Positions 31,405 through 32,134 of a stretch of DNA of 32,134 bases are shown here, piece after piece. The position numbers and the translations under genes are program-made. The stretch is from Symsagittifera roscoffensis. Taxonomy: Eukaryota > Xenacoelomorpha > Acoela > Convolutidae. Each line of letters opens with the position of its first letter. The first letter of the stretch is position 1. The stretch spans positions 1 through 32,134 of the forward strand of contig NW_026971069.1 in the NCBI RefSeq assembly GCF_963678635.1. The letters run 5' to 3'. The notes beneath the pieces are model-generated. The model made no database searches, was not told where the DNA came from, and saw only the letters and a list, made by a program, of their open reading frames with translations.

Positions 31405-32134
31405 AATGCTTTAATTTCTTCATCTGTATTTTGTTCTGTTTTCATATAAGAATAAAACTCTTGATATTGTTTTTCTTCATCATTTGCATCATTATCATTA
31501 TTTTCTTGATCTGTATTATTCATCAAATCATTCATATTTAACGGTGATGGATCATTTGGTAATTCATCTCCGCCATCAATAGGTGCATAACCAATATCCG
31601 CTCTTATTTCATTTGGAGTATTAACATTTATTTGTTTCATTAATAAAGCATTAGATAAAACTTCTGGTTTTAATGATTCTATTGTTGAAATATCAATATT
31701 AAATTTTAAATTTTCAGAATCAGGATATCGTGCTAATATTAATTTTGTTAATTCTTCATTAATTCTTTTTGCTAAAGGAATTACAGCATCTTTATCTAAA
31801 TGAAGTCTAGCAGTTTGTAAATTATTTAAGGTCATTGTTGAGTCTAAAATTAATGCTAAAGGCACACCATAAACATTTGCTATCCTAGATAACATACTAT
31901 CTTGTAATTCTTTAAATTGCATATCTTTATTATTTTGAGACATTTCCTTATAATCTAAACCATCTAAAATTAGTGGTCTGCCTGTATTGTCGGAACCTTG
32001 AAATTTTTTACTTTCTTGTTGTATTCTTTCATATTGAGTATTAGTTAATTCTTCGCCTCGATTGTTAACCCATGCGCTCGAAGGTCTAGCACCATTTTTT
32101 AATAATGCAGAATTATTATTATTACCAGCTATGT
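31380..32134 (-). CDS. Portal protein (HK97-type), N-terminus beyond the window edge
   Basis: The frame is open from the stop at 31380 to the right edge without interruption, giving at least 251 residues of C-terminal portal sequence. Upstream of the internal ATG at 31943 the frame continues with family-typical sequence: AGNNNNSALLKNGARPSSAW, then NTGRPLILDGLDYKEM, leading into NNKDMQFKELQDSMLSRIANVYGVPLALI (the clip/stem region) and KDAVIPLAKRINEELTKLIL. The end has an acidic tail (DQENNDNDANDEEK). The portal is the dodecameric ring for DNA entry and exit. The internal ATG at 31943 is therefore not the true start. Confidence 0.9.
   Translation of the reverse strand, partial: IAGNNNNSALLKNGARPSSAWVNNRGEELTNTQYERIQQESKKFQGSDNTGRPLILDGLDYKEMSQNNKDMQFKELQDSMLSRIANVYGVPLALILDSTMTLNNLQTARLHLDKDAVIPLAKRINEELTKLILARYPDSENLKFNIDISTIESLKPEVLSNALLMKQINVNTPNEIRADIGYAPIDGGDELPNDPSPLNMNDLMNNTDQENNDNDANDEEKQYQEFYSYMKTEQNTDEEIKALWILSNSK

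Noticed and set aside
31380-31943. Portal treated as a complete 187-residue gene starting at 31943
   Set aside because: The frame continues without stop to the window edge and the extra upstream sequence has portal family motifs, so the ATG at 31943 is internal.

Overview
The window is a very AT-rich (roughly three quarters A+T by eye) tailed-phage or prophage genome segment encoding a contractile-tailed virion: an HK97-fold head joined to a Mu-like contractile tail. The genetic code is the standard bacterial one (TGG for Trp, TGA used as stop, e.g. at the end of the large terminase). A lipobox protein with a C-terminal membrane anchor (unimolecular-spanin layout) points to a host with an outer membrane. 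The host is therefore a low-GC Gram-negative bacterium. AT-rich intracellular alphaproteobacteria, Campylobacterota and similar groups are all possible, and the sequence alone does not decide. No integrase, tRNA, rRNA, CRISPR array or IS element is visible. No endolysin was recognised.

Layout. (1) Positions 1-5574, minus strand: two small DNA-binding-type proteins, small terminase, two virion/fibre proteins, large terminase, a small hypothetical, and two further virion proteins; the last runs off the left edge. (2) 5575-5760: divergent promoter region. (3) 5761-7161, plus strand: spanin-like lipoprotein and two multi-pass membrane proteins, a probable lysis or cell-surface cassette. (4) 7162-8166: about 1 kb of non-coding DNA with nested long inverted repeats around a nearly pure A+T core (candidate origin), then a strong sigma70-type promoter and a structured, possibly pseudoknotted leader. 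(5) 8167-15025, plus strand: replication/recombination operon with Toprim primase, DUF3987-type helicase, Gp157-like protein, Sak4-like ATPase, DUF669 ssDNA-binding-type protein, SF2 helicase, RusA-like nuclease and two hypotheticals, with two copies of one promoter-like element inside. (6) 15027-32134, minus strand: the virion operon. Read in its own direction it runs portal (partial at the right edge), Mu-F-like minor head protein, prohead protease, capsid, decoration-type protein, connectors, sheath, tube, tail chaperone with a frameshifted extension, baseplate proteins, fibre and assembly factor, tape measure, hub and spike.

The terminase genes lie at the left edge and the portal at the right edge, on the same strand. 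Joined as a circle, all virion genes would form one continuous minus-strand block and all early genes one plus-strand block. This suggests the window is most of a circular or circularly permuted genome of somewhat more than 32 kb. The two blocks converge stop-to-stop at 15026 with one base between them.

The most notable observations are a -1 frameshift extension of the tail chaperone gene, the nested-palindrome origin candidate, the pseudoknot-capable leader of the replication operon, a u-spanin-like protein, a swapped tail-module order relative to Mu, fibre-like genes between the terminase genes, and a repeated promoter cassette.
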